NCBI GenBank assembly: GCA_048268105.1
Contig: JBLWWH010000009.1
Span: forward strand, 1-64,000
Source: Profundicola sp048268105
Lineage (GTDB): Bacteria; Bacteroidota; Bacteroidia; Flavobacteriales; Weeksellaceae
Reading direction: 5' to 3'
DNA: 64,000 bases
Part shown: positions 16,749-26,100 of the stretch, one piece after another
Numbering within the stretch: the stretch's first letter is position 1
Layout: each line of letters opens with the position of its first letter
Made by a program: the position numbers and the translations under genes
The notes under the pieces: generated by a model
Database searches by the model: none
The model's input: only the letters and a program-made list of their open reading frames with translations
What the model was told of the DNA's origin: nothing

Positions 16749-17477
16749 ATGAAGGATAGAATTTTCGGTCTTAGACCTGTTTTAGAAGCTATTGAAGCTG
16801 GAAAAACCATAGACAAATTAATGATTCAGAAAGGTTTGCAGGGCGAACTATACCACGAATTATTAGAGAAAGTAACGGAATATGGAATTCCGATGCAACA
16901 GGTTCCATTACAAAAGCTTAATCGACTTACCGGTAAAAATCACCAGGGTGTATTTGCTTTTATATCGCCGATTGATTTCCATAAATTGGAGGATGTATTA
17001 CCTAGTATTTACGAAGCAGGAAAAAATCCCTTAATTTTAATTTTAGATCGCATTAGTGATGTTCGAAATTTTGGAGCTATTGCCAGAACTGCAGAATGTA
17101 CAGGAGTTGATGTCATCATTATTCCAGAAAAAGGTTCAGCATCTGTAAACGAAGACGCTATAAAAACTTCGGCGGGAGCACTATATCAAATTCCTGTTTG
17201 TAAAGTTAAATCCTTGAAAGAAACGATTAAATTTTTACAACTTTCAGGAATCTCCATCACTTGTGCCTCTGAAAAAACGAGTGACACCATTTATGATATG
17301 GACTTTAGTTTACCTACAGCAATTGTAATGGGAAGTGAAGACGATGGAGTTTCAAATGAATTGATTAGAATCTCTGATAACTTGGCCAAACTACCCATGT
17401 ATGGTGAAATTGGTTCCTTGAACGTTTCTGTAGCATGCGGTGCTTTTCTATATGAAGTAATTAGACAAAGGCTATAA
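16749..17477 (+). CDS. rlmB: 23S rRNA 2'-O-ribose methyltransferase, TrmH/SpoU family (RlmB-like)
   Basis: 242 residues. The N-terminal substrate-binding domain (FGLRPVLEAIEAGKTID, ending at NHQGVFAF) is joined to a SPOUT knot domain with motif 1 LDRISDVRNFGAIARTAE, motif 2 AIVMGSEDDGVS and motif 3 LPMYGEIGSLNVSVACGAFL. The extra N-terminal domain and overall length fit RlmB, which methylates a guanosine of 23S rRNA. Assignment of the exact target base is inferred. It starts 9 bases after folP and ends 45 bases before a small membrane protein gene. Confidence 0.9.
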   Translation: MKDRIFGLRPVLEAIEAGKTIDKLMIQKGLQGELYHELLEKVTEYGIPMQQVPLQKLNRLTGKNHQGVFAFISPIDFHKLEDVLPSIYEAGKNPLILILDRISDVRNFGAIARTAECTGVDVIIIPEKGSASVNEDAIKTSAGALYQIPVCKVKSLKETIKFLQLSGISITCASEKTSDTIYDMDFSLPTAIVMGSEDDGVSNELIRISDNLAKLPMYGEIGSLNVSVACGAFLYEVIRQRL

Positions 17478-17522
17478 TCAGACTGATTTTTAAATTCTTC
17501 TTTTAATTAAAAAACAACAACT

Positions 17523-17789
17523 ATGACTTATTCATCTATCATTGGTTTACTCCTTACAGCGATTGGTTTATTTCTATACATTGTTCAAGAGCCGGATTAT
17601 ACTTATAAAGAATTTTATATAGCAGCTATGCTGGGTGTTGGTATCGGATTATTGATTGGTGGTTTCTTAGGTTATGCCCAAAAAAAACGCAAGAAAATTA
17701 TTGAACCTAAGTTTGAGTCTAAAACTGAAGCTAGTTTTAAAAATGGCCCTATTAATAAGATAGATGATGAGAGCGGTTTGAAGCTTTAA
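17523..17789 (+). CDS. Small two-helix membrane protein
   Basis: 88 residues. Two transmembrane helices (about 4-20 and 33-52, the second with a Gly-rich face GVGIGLLIGGFLGY) are followed by a basic patch (AQKKRKK) and a soluble polar tail of about 30 residues. The positive-inside rule places the tail in the cytoplasm. No family is recognised. It sits between the rRNA methyltransferase and tpiA, in the same direction. Confidence 0.75.
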   Translation: MTYSSIIGLLLTAIGLFLYIVQEPDYTYKEFYIAAMLGVGIGLLIGGFLGYAQKKRKKIIEPKFESKTEASFKNGPINKIDDESGLKL

Positions 17790-17877
17790 TCAAAAATTCA
17801 AGTTTTGCTTTATAAGCTTTAAAAATTTAGCTTAAAATTGGCTTAATTTTATTAACTTTATTTCAAATTCTAATATT

Positions 17878-18642
17878 ATGAGAAGAAAAATTGTAGCAGG
17901 TAACTGGAAAATGAACTTAACTTGGGATGAGGCTAAATCGCTTCTACTAGGAATCAATAATTTTGTAAATAGGCATAGACCTGAATCTAAAATTATTGTT
18001 TGTCCACCTTTCCCATTTTTAGATAGAGCTAACGATATTTTTATTGGACATGCCTCTGTAGGTGCGCAGAATATTTCAGAATACGAAAACGGTGCATATA
18101 CGGGCGAAATTTCAGGAAGTATTTTAAATTCAATCGGGGTTCACTATACCATTGTTGGTCATTCAGAAAGACGCAAATATTTCCACGAAACTAATGAGCA
18201 AATTGGGGAAAAAGTTCAAATGGCTATCAAAAAAGGGATCAAAACTATTGTTTGTTGTGGAGAAACTGGTGAAGAAAGAGAAAGTGGAAAACAGAACAAA
18301 GTGGTTAAAGAACAATTAGATGTCGCTTTGAAAAATATTTCTGCTGAGGATATGATTCGTCAAATAATTGCATATGAACCTGTTTGGGCCATTGGTACAG
18401 GACAAACAGCATCTCCAAGCCAAGCTCAAGAGATGCACGCCTTTATTAGAAACGAAGTATTAGAGCCATTATTCGGAGCTGACGTAGCCAACGAGGTTAG
18501 AATTTTATATGGTGGTAGTGTAAACTCTGGTAATGCAGATGATTTATTCTCACAACCTGATATTGATGGTGGATTAATCGGTGGAGCTTCTCTTAAATTA
18601 GATGACTTTACCTCAATTATACATGCAGCAGAAAGAAATTAA
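17878..18642 (+). CDS. tpiA: Triosephosphate isomerase
   Basis: 254 residues, normal length. Catalytic residues are seen as Asn/Lys in AGNWKMN, His in VGHSERR and Glu in AYEPVWAIGTG; the phosphate-binding loop is YGGSVN...GGASL. It interconverts glyceraldehyde 3-phosphate and dihydroxyacetone phosphate in glycolysis. It is followed after 3 bases by prmA, so the two are almost certainly co-transcribed. A TAACTTTA stretch (17853-17860) could be the -7 box but deviates at the last base. Confidence 0.98.
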   Translation: MRRKIVAGNWKMNLTWDEAKSLLLGINNFVNRHRPESKIIVCPPFPFLDRANDIFIGHASVGAQNISEYENGAYTGEISGSILNSIGVHYTIVGHSERRKYFHETNEQIGEKVQMAIKKGIKTIVCCGETGEERESGKQNKVVKEQLDVALKNISAEDMIRQIIAYEPVWAIGTGQTASPSQAQEMHAFIRNEVLEPLFGADVANEVRILYGGSVNSGNADDLFSQPDIDGGLIGGASLKLDDFTSIIHAAERN

Positions 18643-18645
18643 TCA

Positions 18646-19473
18646 ATGGATTTTTTAGAATATAATTTTACTATTTCACCTCCTACTCCATGGTCGGAAA
18701 TATTATTAGCCAAACTATCTCAAATTGAATTTGATTCATTTGAGGAAAATGATACAGGTTTAAAGGCTTATATAAAAAGAGATTTTGACGACGAAGAGTT
18801 TGTCCAAGAACAAATTGGAGAAATGGAAGCTGCTCAGATTACCTATGAGAAGCAAAACATTCAACAGGTGAATTGGAATGAGGAGTGGGAAAAGAACTTC
18901 CAACCGATTTCTGTAGATGACCGATGCTATATTAGAGCCGAGTTTCATGAAGAGAAACCAAACGTTAAATATGACATTGTGATTCAACCCAAAATGTCTT
19001 TTGGTACAGGACATCACGAGACTACTCATTTACTAATAGAATTTATTCTAGATACAGAATTTGATAATAAAGTGGTTCTCGATATGGGAACGGGAACGGG
19101 AATTTTGGGAATCTTAGCCAAGATGAGAGGGGCCGAATCCGTTGATGCGATTGATATCGATGAATGGTCTTACGAAAATGCTATTGAAAATGCAGAACGT
19201 AATAAGGTTAATATTCAAGTAATGAAAGGTGGCGCTGAATCTATTCCTCCTTCTACGGAATACGATATTATTTTGGCCAACATCAACAAGAATGTTTTAA
19301 TTGAAGATATGCCATTTTATGTAAATCAATTAAAGAAAGGTGGAACCCTCTTTTTGAGCGGTTTATATAATTTTGATGAAGATGATATCAGAAAAGAAAC
19401 CGAGAAATATGGCTTAACTTTTGAGGCTAAAAGAATAAGAAATGAGTGGATTGCTTTAAAATTTAATTATTAA
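18646..19473 (+). CDS. prmA: Ribosomal protein L11 methyltransferase
   Basis: 275 residues. An N-terminal substrate domain (WNEEWEKNFQPI) is followed by a class I SAM-dependent methyltransferase: FGTGHHETT before motif I VLDMGTGTGILGILA, the acidic DAIDID after strand 2, and a LANINKNV catalytic segment. It trimethylates ribosomal protein L11. It lies between tpiA (3 bases) and clpS (33 bases). Confidence 0.95.
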   Translation: MDFLEYNFTISPPTPWSEILLAKLSQIEFDSFEENDTGLKAYIKRDFDDEEFVQEQIGEMEAAQITYEKQNIQQVNWNEEWEKNFQPISVDDRCYIRAEFHEEKPNVKYDIVIQPKMSFGTGHHETTHLLIEFILDTEFDNKVVLDMGTGTGILGILAKMRGAESVDAIDIDEWSYENAIENAERNKVNIQVMKGGAESIPPSTEYDIILANINKNVLIEDMPFYVNQLKKGGTLFLSGLYNFDEDDIRKETEKYGLTFEAKRIRNEWIALKFNY

Positions 19474-19506
19474 ATTGATTTTAAAGTAGTCAGTAAGATT
19501 ATAATT

Positions 19507-19812
19507 ATGAAATATTTAAAGGAAGAATCAATTCATTTTCAGACTAAAATCAAGGAAAAAGAAGAGGTACTTGTTTTAGAAGAAGAAACAATTAAGCATC
19601 AGATTATTTTGCATAATGATGATGTGAATACATTTGATTGGGTAATAAAATGCCTCATCGATATTTGCGATCATGCCCCTATGCAGGCTGAGCAATGTGC
19701 TATGATAGTCCATTATAACGGCAAATGTGATGTTAAATCTGGAGATCTCAAGGACTTAAAACCAATGTGTGAAGCCTTATTGGATAGAGGATTGAGCGCA
19801 GAGATTATATAA
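19507..19812 (+). CDS. clpS: ClpS adaptor of the Clp protease
   Basis: 101 residues with a flexible charged N-terminal tail (1-30). The ClpS core follows: ILHNDDVNTFDWVI, the substrate-binding and ClpA-contact region HAPMQAEQCAMIVHYNGKC, and the C-terminal ALLDRGLSAEI. ClpS delivers proteins with destabilising N-terminal residues to ClpAP. The clpA gene is not in the window. It is third in the tpiA-prmA-clpS set. Confidence 0.95.
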   Translation: MKYLKEESIHFQTKIKEKEEVLVLEEETIKHQIILHNDDVNTFDWVIKCLIDICDHAPMQAEQCAMIVHYNGKCDVKSGDLKDLKPMCEALLDRGLSAEII

Positions 19813-19855
19813 ATTTATACCATGTGAGGCATTTTTTGTCTCCATCATTAAAACC

Positions 19856-19900
19856 TAGGGTTATGTATTTTTAAGTAAATCATAACCCTAATTTACTTAA
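19856..19900 (+). promoter_or_regulatory. Two interleaved perfect inverted repeats upstream of ruvX
   Basis: Arm A TAGGGTTATG (19856-19865), then 5 bases, arm B TTAAGTAAAT (19871-19880), then the exact complement of A (19881-19890) and of B (19891-19900) with no gap. The order A-B-A'-B' makes the A hairpin and the B hairpin mutually exclusive. B' ends 6 bases before the ruvX ATG, so the B hairpin would occlude the start region while the A hairpin would free it. This looks like a two-state RNA element or overlapping operators. Confidence 0.65.
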
Positions 19901-19906
19901 GAAAAT

Positions 19907-20320
19907 ATGTCTAAAATTCTTGCTATTGATTACGGAAAGGTGCGAACTGGATTAGCTGAAACCGATCCTATGCAAATTATTGCATCTGCTCTAGATACTG
20001 TTCCTACCAAGGAATTAGATAAATTTTTAGAAAAGTATTTAGCAGATAATGACGTTGGAGACGTGGTAGTTGGTCTCCCCATGAGAGCGCACGGTGTACC
20101 CGGCGAGATTGAAGAAGATATACAAAAGTTTATCACAAAATTCATTAAGAAATATCCTCAGATTAAGATTCATAGAGAAGACGAAAGCTATACCTCTATT
20201 CGAGCGTCTGAAGCTATTTTTGCAGCAGGCACCAAAAAGAAAAAACGCAGAGAAAAAGGTTTGATTGATCGCGTAAGTGCTACCTTAATTCTTCAACAAT
20301 TTATGGATAGATCCTCTTAA
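19907..20320 (+). CDS. ruvX: YqgF/RuvX-type RNase H-fold nuclease (pre-16S rRNA maturation)
   Basis: 137 residues, typical length. Motifs: ILAIDYGKVRTGLA (catalytic Asp7), VVGLPMRAHG, REDESYTSIRASE (acidic residue) and the C-terminal KGLIDRVSATLIL with the last catalytic Asp. Family members process the 5' end of 16S rRNA and were first linked to Holliday junctions. It follows clpS after 94 bases that carry the interleaved inverted repeats, so its expression may be controlled separately from tpiA-prmA-clpS. Confidence 0.93.
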   Translation: MSKILAIDYGKVRTGLAETDPMQIIASALDTVPTKELDKFLEKYLADNDVGDVVVGLPMRAHGVPGEIEEDIQKFITKFIKKYPQIKIHREDESYTSIRASEAIFAAGTKKKKRREKGLIDRVSATLILQQFMDRSS

Positions 20321-20436
20321 AAAACACTCAAATCTTGTGAATTTTATTATAAAAAGCTAAAAATTAAGAATCTAATCTATCATAAAACAATTTACTTCTA
20401 AATCCGTTAGAGTATTTCTATTCATCAAAAATTGTT

Positions 20437-20444
20437 TAACTTTG
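20437..20444 (+). promoter_or_regulatory. -7 box of the def operon
   Basis: TAACTTTG matches TAnnTTTG, 20 bases above the def ATG. The -33 side is a weak TTTC. Confidence 0.55.
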
Positions 20445-20464
20445 AGCCCTAAATTTTTTAGCCT

Positions 20465-21037
20465 ATGATATTACCAGTTCGCGCTTATGGCGACCCGGTT
20501 TTACGAGCCATGTGCAAAGACATAGATAAGGATTATCCAGAATTAGATAGTCTATTAGAAAATATGTTCGAAACCATGTATGCATCTCACGGTGTAGGTT
20601 TGGCAGCACCTCAAATTGGTCTTCCCATCCGACTTTTTATTGTTGATGTTTCACCCTTTGCAGAAGATGAAGAAGACGAGGAATTAATTGCTGAGCTCAA
20701 AGATTTCAAAAAAGTATTTATAAATGCTAAAATTGTTGAAGAAACAGGCGAAGCTTGGAAATTCAATGAAGGATGTCTCAGCATTCCAGGTATCAGAGAA
20801 GATGTATCTCGATTAGAGAACGTGACTTTGGAGTACTATGATGAAAACTTTGATAAGCACACCACAACTTTTACAGGCTTGCCAGCTCGAGTAATTCAGC
20901 ATGAATACGATCATATAGATGGCATACTATTTACCGATTATTTAAGCGTATTTAAAAAGAGATTAATTAAAAAGAAACTTAAGAACATTTCAACCGGCGA
21001 TGTAAGTGTTGATTATAAAATGAGATTTCCAAAATAA
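20465..21037 (+). CDS. def: Peptide deformylase
   Basis: 190 residues. All three deformylase motifs are present: GVGLAAPQIG, EGCLSIPG (metal-binding Cys) and QHEYDHIDG (HExxH-type metal ligands with the catalytic Glu; usual QHELDH). It removes the formyl group from the N-terminus of nascent proteins. The acidic insert EDEEDEE after the first motif is common in the Bacteroidota type. It is the first gene of a def-DUF5606-mazG unit with 15-base and 0-base gaps. Confidence 0.97.
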   Translation: MILPVRAYGDPVLRAMCKDIDKDYPELDSLLENMFETMYASHGVGLAAPQIGLPIRLFIVDVSPFAEDEEDEELIAELKDFKKVFINAKIVEETGEAWKFNEGCLSIPGIREDVSRLENVTLEYYDENFDKHTTTFTGLPARVIQHEYDHIDGILFTDYLSVFKKRLIKKKLKNISTGDVSVDYKMRFPK

Positions 21038-21052
21038 GAATTAAAGAATAAT

Positions 21053-21472
21053 ATGAACATAGATAAAGTAATTTCGATTTCCGGTAAACCGGGCTTATTT
21101 ACCCTAGTTACCCAGGCAGCTAATGGTTTTATTGCAGAAAACTTAGACAACAATAAGAAAACTGCGGTTCCAGCATCTGCGAACGTGAGTTTATTGAATA
21201 ATATTGCTATTTATACTTTAAACGAGGAGGTTCCTTTAGTAGAAGTTTTTCAAAAAATATATGACAAAGAAAATGGTGGTCAGGCGATTAACCACAAGTC
21301 ATCTGAAGCTGATTTAAGAGCTTATATGTCTGAAGTTCTTCCAGATTATGACGAGGATAGAGTTTACAAATCAGATTTGAAAAAACTTTTCCAATGGTAC
21401 AATATCTTACATAGAAATAATATGTTAGAGAGTATAGAGGAAGAAACAGTTGTATCCGAAGAAGAGGAATAA
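21053..21472 (+). CDS. DUF5606 protein
   Basis: 139 residues. It matches the Bacteroidota DUF5606 pattern: an N-terminal SH3-like beta domain opening with ISISGKPGLFTLVTQA, a middle helical part with LPDYDEDRVYKSDLKKLFQWY, and an acidic tail. No signal peptide, so it is cytosolic. The function is not known. Its fixed place between def and mazG suggests a link to translation or nucleotide hygiene, but that is inference. Its stop codon is directly followed by the mazG ATG. Confidence 0.88.
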   Translation: MNIDKVISISGKPGLFTLVTQAANGFIAENLDNNKKTAVPASANVSLLNNIAIYTLNEEVPLVEVFQKIYDKENGGQAINHKSSEADLRAYMSEVLPDYDEDRVYKSDLKKLFQWYNILHRNNMLESIEEETVVSEEEE

Positions 21473-22243
21473 ATGAATTCACGCGAAGCCCAATTACAGG
21501 CATTTGATAGATTGTTGACGATAATGGACCAATTGCGCGAGCAATGTCCATGGGACAGGAAACAAACCATGGAAAGTCTTCGTCACCTTACGATAGAAGA
21601 AGTCTATGAATTGGGCGATGCTATTCTCGATGAGGATTTAGAGGAGGTTAAAAAGGAATTAGGTGACGTTTTTCTACACCTTGTCTTTTATAGCAAAATC
21701 GGATCAGAAAAGAAAGCTTTTGATGTTGCAGACGTTTTAAATTCTGTTTGTGAAAAGCTAATACATCGTCATCCACATATTTATTCTGACGTGGAAGTGG
21801 CCGATGAAGAGGAAGTAAAACGCAACTGGGAAAAGCTAAAACTGAAAGAAGGAAAAAAATCGGTTCTGGAAGGAGTTCCCAAGGGGTTACCAGCCATGGT
21901 TAAAGCCTATAGAATGCAAGAAAAAGCTAAAGGCGTAGGATTTGAGTTTGATAATGTAGCGGATGTATTAGCTAAAGTTAAAGAAGAGATTTCTGAGTTT
22001 GAAGCTGAAAAAGATCTAGATTTAATGGAAAAAGAAATGGGAGATGTATTTTTCTCATTGATTAATTATGCCAGATATATCGGCATCAATCCTGAAAATG
22101 CATTAGAAAGAACCAATCAAAAATTCATTAAACGTTTTCAAAAGATGGAAGAACTTTCTAAAGACAGAGATCTAGTTTTTAATGAACTTAGCTTAGAAGA
22201 ACGAGATGCACTGTGGACCGAAACTAAAAAATATATTAACTAA
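21473..22243 (+). CDS. mazG: Nucleoside triphosphate pyrophosphohydrolase
   Basis: 256 residues with two MazG repeats. The N-terminal one has CPWDRKQTMESLRHLTIEEVYELGDAI split by the metal-binding EExxE / ExxD pattern (EEVKKELGDVFLHL). The C-terminal one has KVKEEISEFEAEKD ... EKEMGDVFFSLINYAR. It hydrolyses non-canonical or excess NTPs to NMP and pyrophosphate. The start codon abuts the DUF5606 stop with no spacer, which implies translational coupling. A terminator follows. Confidence 0.95.
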   Translation: MNSREAQLQAFDRLLTIMDQLREQCPWDRKQTMESLRHLTIEEVYELGDAILDEDLEEVKKELGDVFLHLVFYSKIGSEKKAFDVADVLNSVCEKLIHRHPHIYSDVEVADEEEVKRNWEKLKLKEGKKSVLEGVPKGLPAMVKAYRMQEKAKGVGFEFDNVADVLAKVKEEISEFEAEKDLDLMEKEMGDVFFSLINYARYIGINPENALERTNQKFIKRFQKMEELSKDRDLVFNELSLEERDALWTETKKYIN

Positions 22244-22274
22244 CATTTAGCTGAAAATCTAATAATAATTAAAG

Positions 22275-22308
22275 TTCCACTTTTTCAATAGAGAAAGTGG
22301 AATTTTTA
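22275..22308 (+). terminator. Rho-independent terminator of the def-DUF5606-mazG unit
   Basis: TTCCACTTT / AAAGTGGAA arms (22275-22283, 22294-22302) with a 10-base loop and a T tract. Confidence 0.8.
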
Positions 22309-22353
22309 TTTTAGCCTTATAAATAAATCCAGCTTAAAACTTATCTTTATCCT

Positions 22354-22962
22354 ATGAAAATAATTTGTATCGGAAGGAATTATACGGAACATGCTAAAGA
22401 ATTAGGAAATGATGTTCCAGATGAGCCTGTGCTTTTTATTAAGCCAGAAACGGCTTTGAATACCAGCTCTAACTTCGAGATTCCATCTTTTAGTGATGAC
22501 ATTCATTTCGAGTTAGAATTAGTGCTTAGGATATCTAAATCTGGAAAGAAAATACATGAAGAAGATGCACATCAATATTTTAATGAAATTGGTTTAGGCA
22601 TTGATTTTACGGCCAGAGATGTACAATCGAAATTAAAAGCTAAAGGGCTTCCTTGGGAAAAAGCCAAAGCCTTTGATGGCTCCGCTGTTATCTCTGATTT
22701 TATATCGTTTAAAGAGCTTAAAAATAAGCAAGAAATCAATTTTAAACTTTATCAAAATCATGAATTAAAACAAGTAGGAAATTCAAGCCATATGCTGTTT
22801 AATTTTGATCAAATAATAGCTCATGCGTCACAATACTTTAGTTTAGAAAAAGGAGATTTAATTCTTACGGGAACCCCCAAAGGTGTAGGGAAAATTAATG
22901 TAGGTGATGTATTAACTGGAAGTTTAGAAGGAAAAGAATTATTAGCACTCCATATTTCTTAA
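22354..22962 (+). CDS. Fumarylacetoacetate hydrolase (FAH) family protein, FAHD1-like
   Basis: 202 residues, the compact single-domain form. It starts with CIGRNYTEHAKELGN, has the metal-binding acidic triad pattern HFELELVLRI plus GIDFTARDVQ, and ends with DLILTGTPKGVGKINVGD. Small FAH proteins of this type act as oxaloacetate tautomerase/decarboxylase or acylpyruvase; the true substrate cannot be read from sequence. It is a single gene between the mazG terminator and the CHAT gene. Confidence 0.92.
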   Translation: MKIICIGRNYTEHAKELGNDVPDEPVLFIKPETALNTSSNFEIPSFSDDIHFELELVLRISKSGKKIHEEDAHQYFNEIGLGIDFTARDVQSKLKAKGLPWEKAKAFDGSAVISDFISFKELKNKQEINFKLYQNHELKQVGNSSHMLFNFDQIIAHASQYFSLEKGDLILTGTPKGVGKINVGDVLTGSLEGKELLALHIS

Positions 22963-23112
22963 AGTTAGAAAATTTTATCTCTGCCATAAGAAACTTGAAA
23001 ATTCAATATTTTTTTCATCATCTGTGGAATAACCAAAAAGTTTAAGTCATTTTAGATATTAGTAATTGAGCTAGATTAATTATCTTTATATGGAATTCAA
23101 CTCTTACTCCAT

Positions 23113-26100
23113 ATGAAAACTAGTTTCTCGATAATAATTATTGTAACGCTACTCCTATCTTTTACTAATTTAATACAAGATTCTACGCCAAGTCAAAAGC
23201 TGAATGATCTTATATTAAAAAATGATTTCAAAGAAGCTCAAATCTTATTTGATCATCAGTGGAAGGAATTCGAAAAGACAAACGAAATTGATTCACTTAT
23301 TCCATATTTGCAGCATTATGCTTATATACAACAAGGTTTAAAAGAGGGTAGTGACATAGAGTTTAAGATTAGTTCTTTTTATCAGCAACTGGAGAATGCT
23401 TTAACTCATAAACAAAAAATTGATTTTTATGATGTTGCAGGAACCATCCATTATAGAACCACAAAAAAACTAGACAAATCTCTAGCATATTTTAGACAAG
23501 GTCTCCTATTAACCAAAGAGTCTAATCCTAAAAATCCGATTCGAGAAGCCGATTTTCATCATTTTATTAGTAGTGTTTTGATGGCTAAAAATAATCATGA
23601 AGAGGCTCGAAAACATGTGAAACTTGCCCTTCACATCAGAGAGCAACATAAAGAAGATGATATAAAGAAATACTTGGTTAGTTTAAATGCCTTAGGAAAT
23701 AGCATGTATTTTACCACACAATTAGATAGTGCTAGGTATTTTTATCAAAAAGCTTATGATAAAGCTATTCAATACGAAGATAATCCATATGTAGCCTTAA
23801 AATTAGCTTCTCAGAATATAGGCAATATCGCGGGAATTCATTATGTGATGGGCGAATATGCAGAAGGCTTGGAATTAATGTACGAAGTTGCCGATAAACT
23901 CAAAAGATATAAAAGTGTTGCGAAGTCTGTAACTGAGCAAAACTCTAGTAATAAATTATTGATGCAGTGCATTTCAAATATTGCTTTTTTAAACGAAAGT
24001 TTAGGAAAACACAGCAAAGCCATTAGCGCTTACGAATATATAATTAAAGAGCTAGAAAGCGACCCAATGCATGATAAAGTTCTTTTAACCGATATTCAGA
24101 ATAGCTTGGGAACCTGCTACCTACATATTAATGAATTTGAAAAAGCGATTGATTTAAAAGAAAAAGTGATTCAAAAAGAAGAAGAAAACACACAAGCTTC
24201 TCTAGCTCTAGCCGATGCTAATTATACCTTAGCGCTCATTTATGAAAAGTTGCGCAAACCAGAAAAAGCTGAATTATACTATAATACTACTTATAATTTA
24301 TATGAAACCATATTGAATGGGGATTATGACTATAATTTTATCGATTTCATTCGCAATTATACTCATTTTTTAGCTAAAAATGGCCAAGTTGAAAAAGCCT
24401 TAGAGCTCGCATCTATTTCACAGAAATATCTTGAAGAAATGCAGCATGACGAAAATTTATTTTATGCTAAGCAAGAAAATAATTTATCTGTTATATGTAA
24501 TATTGGAAATCGTTTTGATGAGGCTAAAAAATATGCACAATCTTCACTGAACAAGTATGAATCTAAGCTTAAAAATGCAAAAAGCCTAATAGACACTATT
24601 GCTATAGAGTACAATCAAACCGATGCTATTGCTAATTTAAACTACGCGAATTTACATTTAGATGCCTATCAAAACTTGGATTCTCTACAATCGATTGCTA
24701 AGAATATTCATCATGCTTTTGAAATACTAGAAAGGAGAAAACTTGCGTTTGACTCTGCAGAAGACTTGGCTTTTATGTATTCTACTGCTCAAAATATATT
24801 TAAGATTGGAGAAATTGTAGAACTTAAACTCTACAATAACACAGAAAACCCAAGGCATCTAGATAATTTATTGAAAATAAGAGAGTCTAAAACTTATAAT
24901 AAAATTCGCTCTCACCTAAATCAAGCGGATAGTATTTCATTTTATGGGCTTCCTCATCATATTTTAAAGCAAGAACGTGAACTTAAATCTCAGTTATCTA
25001 ATTACCATATATATATAACTGATTCTACAAAAAATATAAATGATTATAAGGGCTTAGAAGTTGAGTGGCAGAAGTATCTAAAAGATCTCAAAACAAATCA
25101 TAAAAATTATTATCATCTAAGATATTCCAATTTATTAAAGTCTATAGAAAGCATAGATCAGTCGATTCGAGAGGATGAAAGCTTGGTGAGATATATGTTT
25201 ATTGAAGATGAACTTTATGCTTTGGTAATGGATAAAAATTCCAAAAACTTAGTTCAACTAAAAACTTACAATTTAAATCATCAAATCATTGAATTAAAGA
25301 GTTCAAATGACATTCCCTATCAGCTCTCTTATAATCTATACAAAAGTATTTTTCAACCCCTGGAGGAGTTTATCAACTTTAAAAACTTGCGTATAATTCC
25401 TGATGGAGTTTTATTCAACTTAAGTTTTGAAACACTACTAACCCAACCCAGTAGGAACTCAAGTGAAATGATCGAAAATTCCTTGTTAAAAAAGTATATA
25501 ATCTTGTATGACTATACGCTGCTGAAAGGCAATCAAAAACCCAACATTGACCCTAAAAGAACTTATGCAGGTTTTTCTCCAGGATTTTTTGAAGATTTAA
25601 AGTCCGATTATGCTCAAAATATTCATAATGACTTCAATAAAGATGATTACTATTTAAAACTACTACCGCAGCCCAATTCTGTAGAAGTGATTAAAGATTT
25701 TGATAAAAAATTTAAGGGTAAATCCTTCTTAAAGGAGAAATCGACCATCACTAATTTTAAGGAATACGCGAGCGGTAATAGTATCTTACATTTGGCAACA
25801 CATGCCGATTTTGACAATCAAAACCCACAAGGTTCAAAGTTAATCTTCGCAAAAGAAGCGCCTAATTATACAGAATCCAACTATCTATTTCTAAATGATA
25901 TCTATACATACAAGTTCCACAATGATTTGACGATCCTCGGAGCTTGTGAAACTGGAAAGCCTGGATTTGAAGACGGAGAAGGAATGGTTTCATTTACACA
26001 TGCCTTAAACTATGCTGGTACGCCCAATATAATAACCAACCTTTGGAAAGTTGATGAGTCTTCTACATCTAAAATTACTTCTCACCTACTCAACAATATT

